A stretch of 64,000 nt of DNA from contig JAETNO010000003.1 of the NCBI GenBank assembly GCA_021768245.1, positions 166,294 to 230,293 of the forward strand. Reading direction: 5' to 3'. The translations under genes were made by a program, and so were the position numbers. Below, piece after piece: positions 8,067-17,745 of this stretch; position 1 is the first letter of the stretch, and each line of letters begins with the position of its first letter. Below the pieces are notes generated by a model. That model did no database searches and was not told the origin of the DNA. It saw nothing but the letters and a program-made list of their open reading frames with translations. Source of the stretch: Bacteroidaceae bacterium (lineage in GTDB: Bacteria; Bacteroidota; Bacteroidia; Bacteroidales; Muribaculaceae).

Positions 8067-9221
8067 ATGGAAAAGGTTGCTAAAAGAGGAGGGGTGGTCT
8101 TGCTCGTTCTGCTTGCTGTCCTGCTTCTCTCATTTCCGGTGAAGGCGCAGGAGTCTGATGCTGTTGCTGCGCCTGACAGCATCCTTGTTTTCTATTATCC
8201 TCCCGGCATACGGATGTTCAAGACCAAATATGCCGAAAACACCTGTAGCCTGCATGTGCTGCGGGAGAGGCTTCGTGGCTTCAAGCGAGGTAAAAACGTG
8301 TTGTATGTCGACGGCTACAGTGGCTCTTGCAAAAGGGATGCGTCCAATCGCCGCATGGCTTTCCGTCGCTGCAACAATCTGAAAGGATATTTTATTGACA
8401 ATCTCGGACTTCGCGAACGTGATTTCAAGACGGTCAATCACCCCTTTGCCCATCCGGCTCTTGGGGAGGTGGTTACAATCGGTTTTTCTCCATCCGCTGT
8501 GGTTTCCGTGCCTGTCGACAGCTTGATTTCAGATGAAGGTCTTTCTGCTAACGACCTTTCAGAAAACAGCCTATCAAACGACAATCTTTATGATAACGGT
8601 GTAAAGGAGACTCCCACTGTCACATCAACGGACGTTGAGATTAGGGAGCCGGAGAGCCCAAAAGAAGAGAAATCGCATATGTGTGCGGTAGAGGATGCCG
8701 GAACGGAAAAGGCGGTAAGGCTTGTGAGAGTTAAAACCAATATCCTTGCATGGGGCGCTGCGATTATCAATATAGCTGCGGATTTTCAGCTTTCACGGCA
8801 TATATCCATAGAGCTCCCTGTGATGTGGAGTCCGTGGAACATCAGTAGCCGTCACTCGCTGAAAGTGATAGCTTTGCAGCCTGAATGTCGCGGTTGGTTG
8901 GGAAAGCCCGGTCGCGGGCATTTCGCGGGCATACATGCATCCGTCGCGTGGTACAATCTGCGCAACGGCGATGACCGCTACCAGTGGTGTGGCCGTCCGC
9001 TGCTCGGGGCGGGAGTGAGCTATGGATATGCCCTGCAGTTGTGGGGATGTCTCGGACTTGAGTTTACCATAGGTGCCGGCTGGGCCAACATGCGCTCTAA
9101 TCATTATTATAATATAGCTGACGGCGCGATGATTGACCGCAGTGTGACAAATTATTTCGGTATTGACCGCATCGGCATTTCCGTCTGCTATGACATACCG
9201 CTGAAAGGAGGCCGCCGATGA
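8067..9221 (+). CDS. DUF3575 family protein, first gene of a fimbria-like operon
   Basis: Starting at the ATG at 8067 gives 384 residues with an immediate signal peptide (GGVVLLVLLAVLLLSFPVKA); the longer frame from 7989 would bury this signal behind 26 residues and overlap the promoter. The central half is low complexity. The C-terminal part (TNILAWGAAIINIAADFQLS through the final strands) matches the DUF3575 outer-membrane beta-barrel-like pattern seen in Bacteroidales fimbrial loci. DUF3575 genes commonly precede FimB/Mfa2 or DUF6562 genes. The stop overlaps the next gene by 4 bp. A role in fimbria or surface-protein assembly is inferred. Confidence 0.7.
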   Translation: MEKVAKRGGVVLLVLLAVLLLSFPVKAQESDAVAAPDSILVFYYPPGIRMFKTKYAENTCSLHVLRERLRGFKRGKNVLYVDGYSGSCKRDASNRRMAFRRCNNLKGYFIDNLGLRERDFKTVNHPFAHPALGEVVTIGFSPSAVVSVPVDSLISDEGLSANDLSENSLSNDNLYDNGVKETPTVTSTDVEIREPESPKEEKSHMCAVEDAGTEKAVRLVRVKTNILAWGAAIINIAADFQLSRHISIELPVMWSPWNISSRHSLKVIALQPECRGWLGKPGRGHFAGIHASVAWYNLRNGDDRYQWCGRPLLGAGVSYGYALQLWGCLGLEFTIGAGWANMRSNHYYNIADGAMIDRSVTNYFGIDRIGISVCYDIPLKGGRR

Positions 9222-10210
9222 AGAAAATGATATATATTATATCGGTAGTGATTTTAGCCCTCGCTCAGTCGGCGTGTGTCAGGGAGTTTCCCGGCCTTAA
9301 TCCAGACGGCAGCGAGGGTGTTGACCCTACACTTGTCACGGTCGACGTGGCACTGTCTCTCGACCTTTCGCTTGAGCCTCTTGTGCCCGTGCATCATTTC
9401 CGTTCTGAAAGTGAGCCTATGATGCGTTTTGTCGTGGAGTTTGCCCGCGACGGTGTTGTCGTGGAGCGGGTGGAGACATTCGTCGACCCATCCACGGTCA
9501 GCCAGGGAAAGCTTGAGTTGCCGCTGTCGGTAAAGCTGCATGCGTTGGAATATAATGTGGCTGTGTGGGGCGATTTTGTCGACGGATCAAGTCATGAGCC
9601 GCTCTGTTATGACTCGTCCAATCTATATGCCGTGTCCTGCCTGAGGCCCTATGCCGGCTGCATGGATGAACGGCAATGTTTCTGTGGCGTGACCGCTCTT
9701 GACCTACGCCCTTGGCGTAATCAATGGAATGCCTCTGTCACCGTGCCGGTAGAGCTGCGCCGACCGCAGGCGAAATACCGCATTATTGCCACCGATGTAG
9801 ATGAGTTCCTGTCACGTGGAACGAAAGCGCGTGGCGGCTACACTGTGAAATTCCGTTACGGAATCATGCCGTGGCAATATGATGCATGGGCCGGCACTAT
9901 AGACGGTTACATGGACGGTATGGACTTTACGGTGCCACTTGAATTGTCGACGGCATCCGACGGCACTGTACAGATGGGTTTTGACTGGCTGTTTGCCGTC
10001 AATAATATCAGTGAAGTCAGGCTGTCGCTTACCCTGTTTGACGAGTATCTTGTCCCGGTGTCGCATGTAACAGACATCGCGGTTCCGCTGCAGCGGGGGA
10101 AGTTGACGACCATTACCGGTGACTTCCTTACCAACGAGGTCGGCGGCGCGATATCCATTGATACCGAATGGGCCGGGACAGTGGAGATAGATGCAGAGGT
10201 ATCATATTAG
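9218..10210 (+). CDS. DUF6562/FimB-Mfa2-like lipoprotein
   Basis: The 330-aa product has a lipoprotein signal (LAQSAC, Cys20) and a region from about residue 40 onward resembling FimB/Mfa2-type fimbrial subunits, specifically DUF6562. Typical features are an N-terminal beta-sandwich strand, the central RRPQAKYRIIATDVDEFL segment, and the C-terminal VPLQRGKLTTITGDFLT and ISIDTEWAG motifs. It is translationally coupled (ATGA overlap) to the DUF3575 gene and lies 37 bp before a third fimbria-like gene. Known relatives are anchor or accessory subunits of Bacteroidales fimbriae; that this one polymerises is inference. Confidence 0.7.
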   Translation: MKKMIYIISVVILALAQSACVREFPGLNPDGSEGVDPTLVTVDVALSLDLSLEPLVPVHHFRSESEPMMRFVVEFARDGVVVERVETFVDPSTVSQGKLELPLSVKLHALEYNVAVWGDFVDGSSHEPLCYDSSNLYAVSCLRPYAGCMDERQCFCGVTALDLRPWRNQWNASVTVPVELRRPQAKYRIIATDVDEFLSRGTKARGGYTVKFRYGIMPWQYDAWAGTIDGYMDGMDFTVPLELSTASDGTVQMGFDWLFAVNNISEVRLSLTLFDEYLVPVSHVTDIAVPLQRGKLTTITGDFLTNEVGGAISIDTEWAGTVEIDAEVSY

Positions 10211-10247
10211 TATGACAATTAACATTCATTAAAATATAGAAAAAGAA

Positions 10248-11300
10248 ATGAAGACAAAGTTTTTTAGCTTTTTCGCGGCATCGGCGATGCTGTTTGCCGC
10301 GTCTTGTTCGTCAACCGACATCGAGGAGTCGCTTCTCCCCGAAGAGTCTGTCAAGGGCGAGAGTTTGACGGTAAATCTAACAGTTCCTACAAATGACATT
10401 CCAAGGTCGCGCGCCGTTGCTGACGGCTGGGGCCTGAGGTGTGTGCTCTGGCTGGTTTCTCTTGATGCTGAAGGGAATCCTGTGGTTGATGAAAGTGGCA
10501 GGAAGGCCAAGATGCAGGTTATGTCAACTGCGTATACAGAAGGAGTATCCCTTAAGTTCACAGGAGTCGAACCTGGAAAATATGCTATCTGTGGTTTCTG
10601 CGGCTATTTTAAAGACGGAATAGAGACTCTTGACTCAGAGGCTCCTTATGAACTTAGCTATGTCGGGCTTGTGAATGGTGATGCCCCGCATTTTCCGGTT
10701 GATATGAAGTCAAATTATGAAGATGCCGCCAATAGCGATAATAACATGATTAATTTCAACAATAATCTGTATGACTGCTGGAAAGGGAAAGTGGAATTTA
10801 CAAAAGACGATACAAATGCTTCAGTGTCACTTAATCTGAAGCGCGCAGTAAGCAAAGTGTGGTTTAATAATAATAATTCTTCGACCGGTTTTAATAACAG
10901 TAGCCTTGCGAGCCTTAAAATATACGGCGGCTATGATTCCGGTATAGACCTATGGAGTGATGAGGCGTATGCTTACAGACACTCCTCCATTAATTATACG
11001 ATAACAGATTGGACCGGACTTCCTTCTGCCAGTTTGGTGACGATGTATCTTCCGAAACAGTCAAGTCTGTGTTCTTTTAGCCTTACTCCGACAGCTAAGC
11101 CTGAACTGGATTTGACTTTCAAGAAGGTTACTGTGAAAGATCTTAACTTTAATAGGGTTAACGTCTTTTTTACAGTCTTGGGTAATATGCTTATTGACAG
11201 CGGTACGAATGTCGAGGTAGATATTACGATGGATGATCCTGACAAATGGGATAACGGAATTACCTGGCCTAATCCTGATATCGATTATACCAATCCGTGA
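10248..11300 (+). CDS. Fimbrial-subunit-like lipoprotein (probable DUF6562 relative)
   Basis: The 350-aa protein has a lipoprotein signal (LFAASC, Cys20), then a short linker and a beta-rich body beginning SLTVNLTVPTNDIPRSRAV, as in DUF6562/Mfa-type subunits. It contains VSLNLKRAVSKVWF, the conserved middle strand of such proteins, and a late VTMYLPKQS segment. Its base composition is visibly AT-richer, with many AAT/AAC Asn codons, than the two genes upstream, which could reflect diversification of an exposed subunit. It is the last gene of the three-gene operon and is followed by a bidirectional terminator. Confidence 0.6.
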   Translation: MKTKFFSFFAASAMLFAASCSSTDIEESLLPEESVKGESLTVNLTVPTNDIPRSRAVADGWGLRCVLWLVSLDAEGNPVVDESGRKAKMQVMSTAYTEGVSLKFTGVEPGKYAICGFCGYFKDGIETLDSEAPYELSYVGLVNGDAPHFPVDMKSNYEDAANSDNNMINFNNNLYDCWKGKVEFTKDDTNASVSLNLKRAVSKVWFNNNNSSTGFNNSSLASLKIYGGYDSGIDLWSDEAYAYRHSSINYTITDWTGLPSASLVTMYLPKQSSLCSFSLTPTAKPELDLTFKKVTVKDLNFNRVNVFFTVLGNMLIDSGTNVEVDITMDDPDKWDNGITWPNPDIDYTNP

Positions 11301-11350
11301 TATCATACGTAGTATTCTAAATACACATCTCCAAAAGCGGAGTGAATGGT

Positions 11351-11392
11351 AAAAAAGACCGGTTCCTATTGCAGGAGCCGGTCTCTTTTTTG
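11351..11392. terminator. Bidirectional terminator between the fimbria-like operon and secA
   Basis: The stem AGACCGGTTCCT (11356-11367) pairs with 11374-11385 with one G-U, flanked by A-tract and T-tract. It lies between convergent genes and can stop transcription from both sides. Confidence 0.85.
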
Positions 11393-11441
11393 ATTTGATG
11401 AAAGAATGAGTTTCTTAAAATTAAACGCTTCAATCAAGCGC

Positions 11442-14400
11442 TTAAAGGCCGCGACCGTGGCAGTTTTTATACTTCTTGCCTGAACCGCATGGGCAGGGGT
11501 CATTGCGGTTGATTCGCGGGCCTGCTTTCACGGGTTGCGGTGCCACTCTTTGTTGGCCCGCTCCCTGGGCTGCCGCACGTTGGGCTGCTTCGCCGGGGAG
11601 GTTCTCGCGTGAAGTACGGTATTTCGAATAGTCGTTGGCGCGTTCGGGCATAGCTCTCTCGACTTTGGGCTGTGCTTTCGGGGCCTCCTTGCGTTCGCCT
11701 TCTCCACTTTCTGCCGGAGTCTGGGCGGGAGCCTGCTGCTGGATGTAAATCTGACCGCGCATGAGGGTCGACATAGCCTTGACATTAAGATTGTTGAGCA
11801 TAGCTTCGAAAAGGTGGAAGGATTCTACCTTGTAGATTACGAGGGGGTCCTTCTGCTCGTAGGAGGCGTTCTGCACGCTCTGACGCAGCTGGTCGAGTTC
11901 GCGGAGATGCTCTTTCCAGAGTTCGTCGATTGTCACGAGGAGCACGGCCTTGTGCCATTCCTTCACAATCGATTTGCAGCCTGTGCGGTAGGCTTCGTCG
12001 ATGTCGACAACGAGGTTGAAGAAGCGCTTGCCGTCGGTCATGGGGACTGCGATGCGGCCTTTGAATCCACGGTTTTCAACACAGTCGTTGATTACGGGGA
12101 GCGCCACGTCGAGGATGCGCTGGCTCTTGCGGTCGAAAGCTTCCTGTGCTGCGGTGTGAATCTTCTCCACGGCATCTTCCTTGGCCATGTTGCGGTATTC
12201 CTCTTCGGTGAAGGGTGCCTCGATTGTGAGCACACGGAAGAGTTCGAGCGAGAGATCCTGATAGTCGGCGGGGCTGAAGTTGTTGACGAAGTTTTCAATC
12301 ACGTCCCACATCATGTTGGCGATGTCGATGCCTACGCGTTCTCCGAGGAGGGCGTGGTGGCGACGGTTGTAGATGTAGGTACGCTGCTTGTTCATCACGT
12401 CGTCATATTCAAGCAGGCGCTTGCGGATGCCGAAGTTGTTTTCCTCAACGCGTTTCTGGGCGTTGCCGATAGCGTTGGTCACCATGCCGCTCTCGATACG
12501 TTCGCCCTCTTCGAGACCGAGGGTGTCGAGCATCTTCATCACGCGGTCAGTCGCGAAGAGGCGCATGAGCTGGTCCTCGAAAGACACGTAGAAGACAGAC
12601 GAACCCGGGTCGCCCTGACGGCCTGAACGTCCGCGCAGCTGCCGGTCGACACGGCGTGACTCATGACGCTCGGTGCCTATGATGGCAAGACCGCCTGCGG
12701 CCTTGACCTCGGGAGTGAGCTTGATGTCCGTACCACGTCCCGCCATGTTGGTGGCGATTGTCACCATGCCCTGTTTGCCTGCGTGGGCCACGATTTCGGC
12801 CTCCTTCTGATGGAGTTTGGCGTTGAGGACGTTGTGGGGGATATGGCGCATGGTGAGCATGCGGCTCAGGAGCTCGGAAATTTCAACGGATGTGGTGCCG
12901 ACGAGCACCGGGCGTCCTTTCGACACGAGGTCCTGGATTTCATCGATAACGGCGGCATATTTCTCCTTTTTGGTCTTATATACGCGGTCGTTCATGTCGA
13001 TGCGCGCTATAGGCTTGTTGGTGGGTATTGTCACCACATCGAGCTTATAGATGTCCCAGAACTCGCCCGCTTCCGTCTCTGCCGTACCGGTCATGCCGGC
13101 AAGCTTATGGTACATGCGGAAGTAGTTCTGGAGGGTGATTGTGGCGAAGGTCTGGGTAGCGGCCTCGACTTTCACGTGCTCCTTGGCCTCGATGGCCTGG
13201 TGGAGACCGTCACTGTAGCGGCGACCTTCCATGATACGGCCTGTCTGCTCGTCGACAATCTTGATTTTGCCTTCGTCAATCACATATTCCACATCTTTCT
13301 CGAAGAGGGTGTAGGCTTTCAGTAGCTGTGTGACTGTGTGGACGCGCTCGGCCTTGACGGCATAGTCCTGCATGAGCTCGTCTTTCTTCTGTTGACGCTC
13401 GGCGAGGTTTTCGATATGCTCGGTGTCGGAAAGCTGCGACGCGATGTCGGGGAGCACGAAGAACTGGGGGTCGTCCGTCTTGCCCGTAAGTTCGTCGATA
13501 CCCTTGTCGGTGAGTTCCACGCTGCGGTTTTTCTCGTCAATCACGAAGTAGAGCGGGTCGGTCACCTTTGGCATCTCGCGCTTGTTGTCCTGAAGATAGT
13601 ATGCTTCGGTTTCAAGCATGAGGTTTTTCATGCCCTCCTGCGAGAGGAATTTGATGAGGGCGCCGTTTTTGGGGAGGCCCTTGAAGGCGCGGTAGAGCAG
13701 GAGTGCGCCTTCCTTGCGCACTTCCTTGTCGTCGGATGCTATTTTTGTCTTGGCTTCGGCGAGGATTTTGGTGACGAGCCTGCGCTGTGCCTCTACCACT
13801 TTCTCTACGTTGGGGCGGTATTCGTCAAAGAGCTGGTCGTCGCCCTTGGGCACGGGGCCGGAGATGATAAGCGGGGTTCGCGCGTCGTCGATAAGCACTG
13901 AGTCGACCTCGTCGACGATGGCATAGTAGTGCTTGCGTTGCACCATGTCGCCGGGGGCCATGGCCATGTTGTCGCGGAGGTAGTCGAAGCCGAATTCGTT
14001 GTTTGTTCCGAATGTGATGTCGCAATTGTAGGCCGCGCGGCGCGCTGCGGTGTTAGGCTGATGCTTGTCGATACAGTCAACAGTCGAGCCGTGGAACATG
14101 TAGAGCGGACCCATCCATTCGGAGTCACGTTTGGAGAGGTAGTCGTTGACAGTCACCACATGGACGCCTCGGCCTGAGAGGGAGCGGAGGAACACCGGAA
14201 GCGTGGCGACGAGAGTCTTACCTTCACCGGTGGCCATCTCGGCAATCTTACCCTGATGGAGCACGATGCCGCCTATGAGCTGCACGCGGTAGTGGACCAT
14301 GTCCCAGGTGATTTCATTACCGCCTGCCATCCAGTGGTTTTTCCATATGGCATTGTCGCCGTCGATGGTGACGAAGTCCTTGCCCTGTGCGGCAAGTTCG

Positions 14401-14807
14401 CGGTCGAGCCGGGTGGCTTTTACGGTGATGGTCTCGTTGGCAGCGAAGCGTGCGGCGGTTTCGCGGACAACGGCGAACACTTCGGGGAGATGCTCGTTGA
14501 GCTTGTCCTCGATGGTGTCGAGGATGGTTTTCTCGTTGCGGTCGATTTTATCCCACACGGGCTGACGCTCGTCGAAGGGGAGTTCCTCCACCTCGACTTT
14601 GAGTCGGGCGTTTTCCTCGGTTTCCTGCGAGATTGACTGGCGGATGTCGGCGCGCACATTGTCGATGCGTTCGCGGAGCTGGTCTATGCTGAGCTGTTTC
14701 ACCTCAGGCTCGAGAGCCTCGATTTTCCTTACAATCGGCTCGATTTCCTTGAGGTCGCGGGTCGATTTATTGCCGAAAATCTTGGTGAGAAATGATTGAA
14801 ATGACAT
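11442..14807 (-). CDS. secA: Preprotein translocase ATPase SecA
   Basis: SecA drives proteins through SecYEG using ATP. The 1121-aa length fits the long Bacteroidetes form. Visible are the Walker A region MATGEGKTL, the DEAD-type VDEVDSVLIDDARTPLIISG region, the helicase motifs NMAGRGTDI and GTERHESRRVDRQLRGRSGRQGD, and the C-terminal zinc-binding tail NDPCPCGSGKKYKNCHGRGL, which in SecA contacts SecB or lipids. A Pro/Ala-rich linker precedes the tail. It is the last gene of the minus-strand envelope block, about 80 bp after the phosphatase-like gene. The long plus-strand open frames over it are shadows of its codon bias. Confidence 0.98.
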   Translation of the reverse strand: MSFQSFLTKIFGNKSTRDLKEIEPIVRKIEALEPEVKQLSIDQLRERIDNVRADIRQSISQETEENARLKVEVEELPFDERQPVWDKIDRNEKTILDTIEDKLNEHLPEVFAVVRETAARFAANETITVKATRLDRELAAQGKDFVTIDGDNAIWKNHWMAGGNEITWDMVHYRVQLIGGIVLHQGKIAEMATGEGKTLVATLPVFLRSLSGRGVHVVTVNDYLSKRDSEWMGPLYMFHGSTVDCIDKHQPNTAARRAAYNCDITFGTNNEFGFDYLRDNMAMAPGDMVQRKHYYAIVDEVDSVLIDDARTPLIISGPVPKGDDQLFDEYRPNVEKVVEAQRRLVTKILAEAKTKIASDDKEVRKEGALLLYRAFKGLPKNGALIKFLSQEGMKNLMLETEAYYLQDNKREMPKVTDPLYFVIDEKNRSVELTDKGIDELTGKTDDPQFFVLPDIASQLSDTEHIENLAERQQKKDELMQDYAVKAERVHTVTQLLKAYTLFEKDVEYVIDEGKIKIVDEQTGRIMEGRRYSDGLHQAIEAKEHVKVEAATQTFATITLQNYFRMYHKLAGMTGTAETEAGEFWDIYKLDVVTIPTNKPIARIDMNDRVYKTKKEKYAAVIDEIQDLVSKGRPVLVGTTSVEISELLSRMLTMRHIPHNVLNAKLHQKEAEIVAHAGKQGMVTIATNMAGRGTDIKLTPEVKAAGGLAIIGTERHESRRVDRQLRGRSGRQGDPGSSVFYVSFEDQLMRLFATDRVMKMLDTLGLEEGERIESGMVTNAIGNAQKRVEENNFGIRKRLLEYDDVMNKQRTYIYNRRHHALLGERVGIDIANMMWDVIENFVNNFSPADYQDLSLELFRVLTIEAPFTEEEYRNMAKEDAVEKIHTAAQEAFDRKSQRILDVALPVINDCVENRGFKGRIAVPMTDGKRFFNLVVDIDEAYRTGCKSIVKEWHKAVLLVTIDELWKEHLRELDQLRQSVQNASYEQKDPLVIYKVESFHLFEAMLNNLNVKAMSTLMRGQIYIQQQAPAQTPAESGEGERKEAPKAQPKVERAMPERANDYSKYRTSRENLPGEAAQRAAAQGAGQQRVAPQPVKAGPRINRNDPCPCGSGKKYKNCHGRGL

Positions 14808-14887
14808 TCTGTGTATGAGTTTAAAGTTTAGAGTTTTGAGCTTAAAGTACCGTGGCTCTAAACGTGGATATTTTAATATAGGGTGAT

Positions 14888-16531
14888 TTATTTTGATGTG
14901 ATTCTAAGCGGAGGGAGGGAAGCCGCATTGGGTGAACGTATGCGCAGTATCCTCGTGACGGTCGGGGCTATGGCGCGGGCGTCGACTGTGGAGTCGATGG
15001 CCTGCGGGACAGCGTTGGGCGCGAGGATGTAGACCGGCGAGGTGGTGGCGACATGCCTTACCACCGGGAGTTGGTTGTGGTTATTGTTGTTTTCTTCTGA
15101 AGTATCCGAGATTTCCCATCCGGGATTGATGCTGACGAGTATGTCGCCGGCATGGGTGGGCGAAATGTTGCGGCACAGTGCCTGGGGGTTGTCACCGGCG
15201 CGACGGCTCATGATGTCGTCGAGGGTATAGACGGCGCTTACACCGCTCATGCGCGCAAGGAAGTCGGCGGATTCGCGACGGAGCTGCATTTCGTCGAGGC
15301 TGCGCTCCTTGATGAGTTTATGGTTGAGGAAGAAATATCCGTTGTGGTAGCCGCTCACGTAGTCCCCGTTGCCGTGGATGGCCATGAGATACATGTTGAG
15401 CAGCGATATGGCGCGACGGGGCGAGAACTGTCCGTAGGGAATGTTCCATCGTTCTTCGTCGCGTCTGCCTCCGGCGGGAGCGGGAGTGCCAGCGATGAAA
15501 AGCACTGAGTTTGCGATACCGGGCCCTTTCTCGATGGCTTTGACTATGTTGGCTATGTCGGAGTCGAGGCGGATGTAGGCATCCATGGTCTCTATGCGGT
15601 TGTCGGCATCGCGCCCGTAGAGATAGGGGGAGACGTTGAACCCGAGGTTGAGCATGTCGGTGACTCCCCGTGTCCCGAGTTTCAGGCTGCTGATATAGTC
15701 AATTCCTATCTGTGCCACCTCGCGGTTGGCGGGAGCCGATGTCTTGAAGGCTTTGAAGCGGTCGGTTTCGCGTGAGGGGAAAGTGTGGCGGAAGGGATAG
15801 AGTTTCTTGTAGGAAGGTAGGTCGGGGTAGCGGTCGAGCTCGATGGCGGGAGTCCACGCGAGGGTGTCGAGACGGGTGGAGAGTGTCACTCCATAGTTGC
15901 GCCTCGCTATTGCGGGTGGGACTTCCTTATAATAGGTCGACGTACACCATTTGCCGTTGGTGTCGTTAAGCCAGAATCCGCTGTTGCCGGCATGTCCCGC
16001 CAGGATTATGGCTACCTGGGCGTCGGGGGCCACCGAGTGGACGAGTCCGAGGCCTCCGTCAGAGACGCGCACCTCGTCGCCTATTGTGGAGACTTTCAGC
16101 GCCTGCGGAGAGAAGGTCTCATCGGTGAAATTGCCGATTTTCGCAGGGTCGAGCAGGATAGGATAGTCCGACTTGCTCTCGCTGTTCCACACTCTTGCGG
16201 CAGGAATTCCGTTGACGCTCGGAGAAGTGCCCGTGACGAGCATCGCCGTGGCGGCTGTAGCGTCGATGCCGGGACCGAAGTCGACATTCTCGATGCTGAC
16301 GCCGTTGTTGATGAAGCGGTTGAAGCCATCCTTGCCGAAATTGTCGCGCAGTAGGTTGATGTAGTCAGCCGAAAGCCCTTCGACAAAAATCCCGACCACG
16401 AGCGAGGGCTTTTGTGTCGTTCCCGCAGGTGTGGCCTTCGGGGTGACGGCACTGATGCCCATCGTCACGAGCGAGACAACGAGCACACAGGCTAAGCGGG
16501 AACTTATTTGACGGCTTTTGCGTGATGACAT
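14888..16531 (-). CDS. Alkaline-phosphatase-superfamily protein, apparently lacking metal ligands
   Basis: I chose the ATG at 16531: it opens a 547-aa protein with an immediate signal peptide (MSSRKSRQISS then LACVLVVSLVTMG) and overlaps the upstream gene by only 28 bp, whereas the frame from 16627 would run 124 bp into it. The fold markers of PafA-like phosphatases/phosphodiesterases are present: LVVGIFVEGLSADYI, LVTGTSPSVNGIPA, MDAYIRLDSDIANIV and INPGWEI. The positions that normally bind zinc look altered: VVD appears as VVGIFVEG, the TDYxGH segment as SPYLYG, the ADHG segment as IAGTPAP, and the late THG is not evident. It is probably periplasmic. An enzymatic role is doubtful; it may be a binding or scaffold protein. 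Confidence 0.7.
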   Translation of the reverse strand: MSSRKSRQISSRLACVLVVSLVTMGISAVTPKATPAGTTQKPSLVVGIFVEGLSADYINLLRDNFGKDGFNRFINNGVSIENVDFGPGIDATAATAMLVTGTSPSVNGIPAARVWNSESKSDYPILLDPAKIGNFTDETFSPQALKVSTIGDEVRVSDGGLGLVHSVAPDAQVAIILAGHAGNSGFWLNDTNGKWCTSTYYKEVPPAIARRNYGVTLSTRLDTLAWTPAIELDRYPDLPSYKKLYPFRHTFPSRETDRFKAFKTSAPANREVAQIGIDYISSLKLGTRGVTDMLNLGFNVSPYLYGRDADNRIETMDAYIRLDSDIANIVKAIEKGPGIANSVLFIAGTPAPAGGRRDEERWNIPYGQFSPRRAISLLNMYLMAIHGNGDYVSGYHNGYFFLNHKLIKERSLDEMQLRRESADFLARMSGVSAVYTLDDIMSRRAGDNPQALCRNISPTHAGDILVSINPGWEISDTSEENNNNHNQLPVVRHVATTSPVYILAPNAVPQAIDSTVDARAIAPTVTRILRIRSPNAASLPPLRITSK

Positions 16532-17745
16532 CCGGATTTTCGGTTGGCTATTATGCATGACAATGCCCGCACTCCGTCCGCAGCAATCAAGGGGATGAAG
16601 GCAGGATTGGGTGACTGCGCGTGGCATATGAAAGCTACCGACAGCGCAATCAGGAGTGCAAAGTTAACGAATTGATAGGAAATTAGCAACTTTTCCCACC
16701 TTTTTGACCAGACCAGCACAGCCCCCGCGAAACAGCACGGGTTGAGCCACAGATAGAGCCAGTTTGGCGAAGTGGCCTCATGGACCGAGACAAAAATCAA
16801 AAAAGTGAGAATCAGGCCGCAGATTCCTGAGAAAGAGAAGAATGTTGTGTCAAAAATCCTGCATGACAGTGTGAGGCTTCCGTGTCTCAGTTGGCCAATC
16901 GAGCAGAGGATTGCTATTATGAAAACGACGATGCTCCAGAACATCGGGGTGAGCAGTGCGGGCGTAGGAGCAAGGATGGCGCTTGGGGCGTCGCTTTCAA
17001 CGATTGTATGGCTGTCACTGACGATGGCCATGCCCGATGGCCTTGTGGCGCGTGAGAGCATGCTCTCGAGAGCTTCGGGCGAGAATGAGAGTTCACGCTT
17101 GCTTATGGGTCGGTCGATGCCGCTGCCGAGAGCGAGGTCGATGCCGAACTGATACCATGGGTAATTCCTGTGGTAATGGCGCATGGCATCGCGGAAGGAT
17201 TTCCCGGCTTCCGACGGCAGTCCGCTTCCCGACAGCCGCAATGTGTCGCCTATCGCTTTTTCTATTATAGCGAGCGGACGCGTGGCGCAATTGTCGAGCA
17301 CATAGTTATAGCGGTAGCTGCGGTTTTCAGGCTGGAGATTGATGTCGGTCAGATTTCTTACCTCCAAAGCCTCCTCGGGGGAGAGGTTAAGCTTCTGTTC
17401 GACCACTTCCCTGCCCTCCCTGCGGTATAGTTCAAGAAAACGCCGGGTGTCCGTAGCTCCGGCCATGTAGTCGGTCTCGCCTTTCACGAAGCGGTAGACG
17501 AAATTCGGGGCAGCGAAGTCGAAAAGGCCCCAGTTGACCACATAGTCTCCCCTTACAGGGTCCTGGATGCGCAAGGCGCTGTGGCCTTCGAGCTGATATA
17601 TTTCAGCTCCCGCGCGTGCGGTCAGGAGGGATATGCGTGGGGCTTTGGAGAGTAGGGTGGAATCAGCCTGAAACTCCAGGGCCTTTGCGTGGAGGAGTGA
17701 GAGCAGACTGATTATTATAAATGTGAGCCGAAGACGTAAGTTCAT
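16504..17745 (-). CDS. DUF4105 membrane protein, probable lipoprotein N-acyltransferase (Lnb-like)
   Basis: The 413-aa protein has an N-terminal signal anchor, a periplasmic DUF4105 domain and about five C-terminal transmembrane helices from residue 240 onward. The DUF4105 candidate catalytic residues are visible: His55 in QLEGHSALRI and Cys153 in VLDNCATRP. DUF4105 proteins of Bacteroides have been reported as lipoprotein N-acyltransferases (Lnb), substituting for Lnt; I rely on memory for this. The job fits the context of envelope-biogenesis genes and the many lipoproteins in this window. It overlaps mutL by 4 bp, indicating translational coupling. Confidence 0.75.
   Translation of the reverse strand: MNLRLRLTFIIISLLSLLHAKALEFQADSTLLSKAPRISLLTARAGAEIYQLEGHSALRIQDPVRGDYVVNWGLFDFAAPNFVYRFVKGETDYMAGATDTRRFLELYRREGREVVEQKLNLSPEEALEVRNLTDINLQPENRSYRYNYVLDNCATRPLAIIEKAIGDTLRLSGSGLPSEAGKSFRDAMRHYHRNYPWYQFGIDLALGSGIDRPISKRELSFSPEALESMLSRATRPSGMAIVSDSHTIVESDAPSAILAPTPALLTPMFWSIVVFIIAILCSIGQLRHGSLTLSCRIFDTTFFSFSGICGLILTFLIFVSVHEATSPNWLYLWLNPCCFAGAVLVWSKRWEKLLISYQFVNFALLIALSVAFICHAQSPNPAFIPLIAADGVRALSCIIANRKSGCHHAKAVK

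Noticed and set aside
11814..14636. Several long plus-strand frames across secA
   Set aside because: They read antisense through an unmistakable SecA and show Val/Asp/His/Gly-rich shadow composition.
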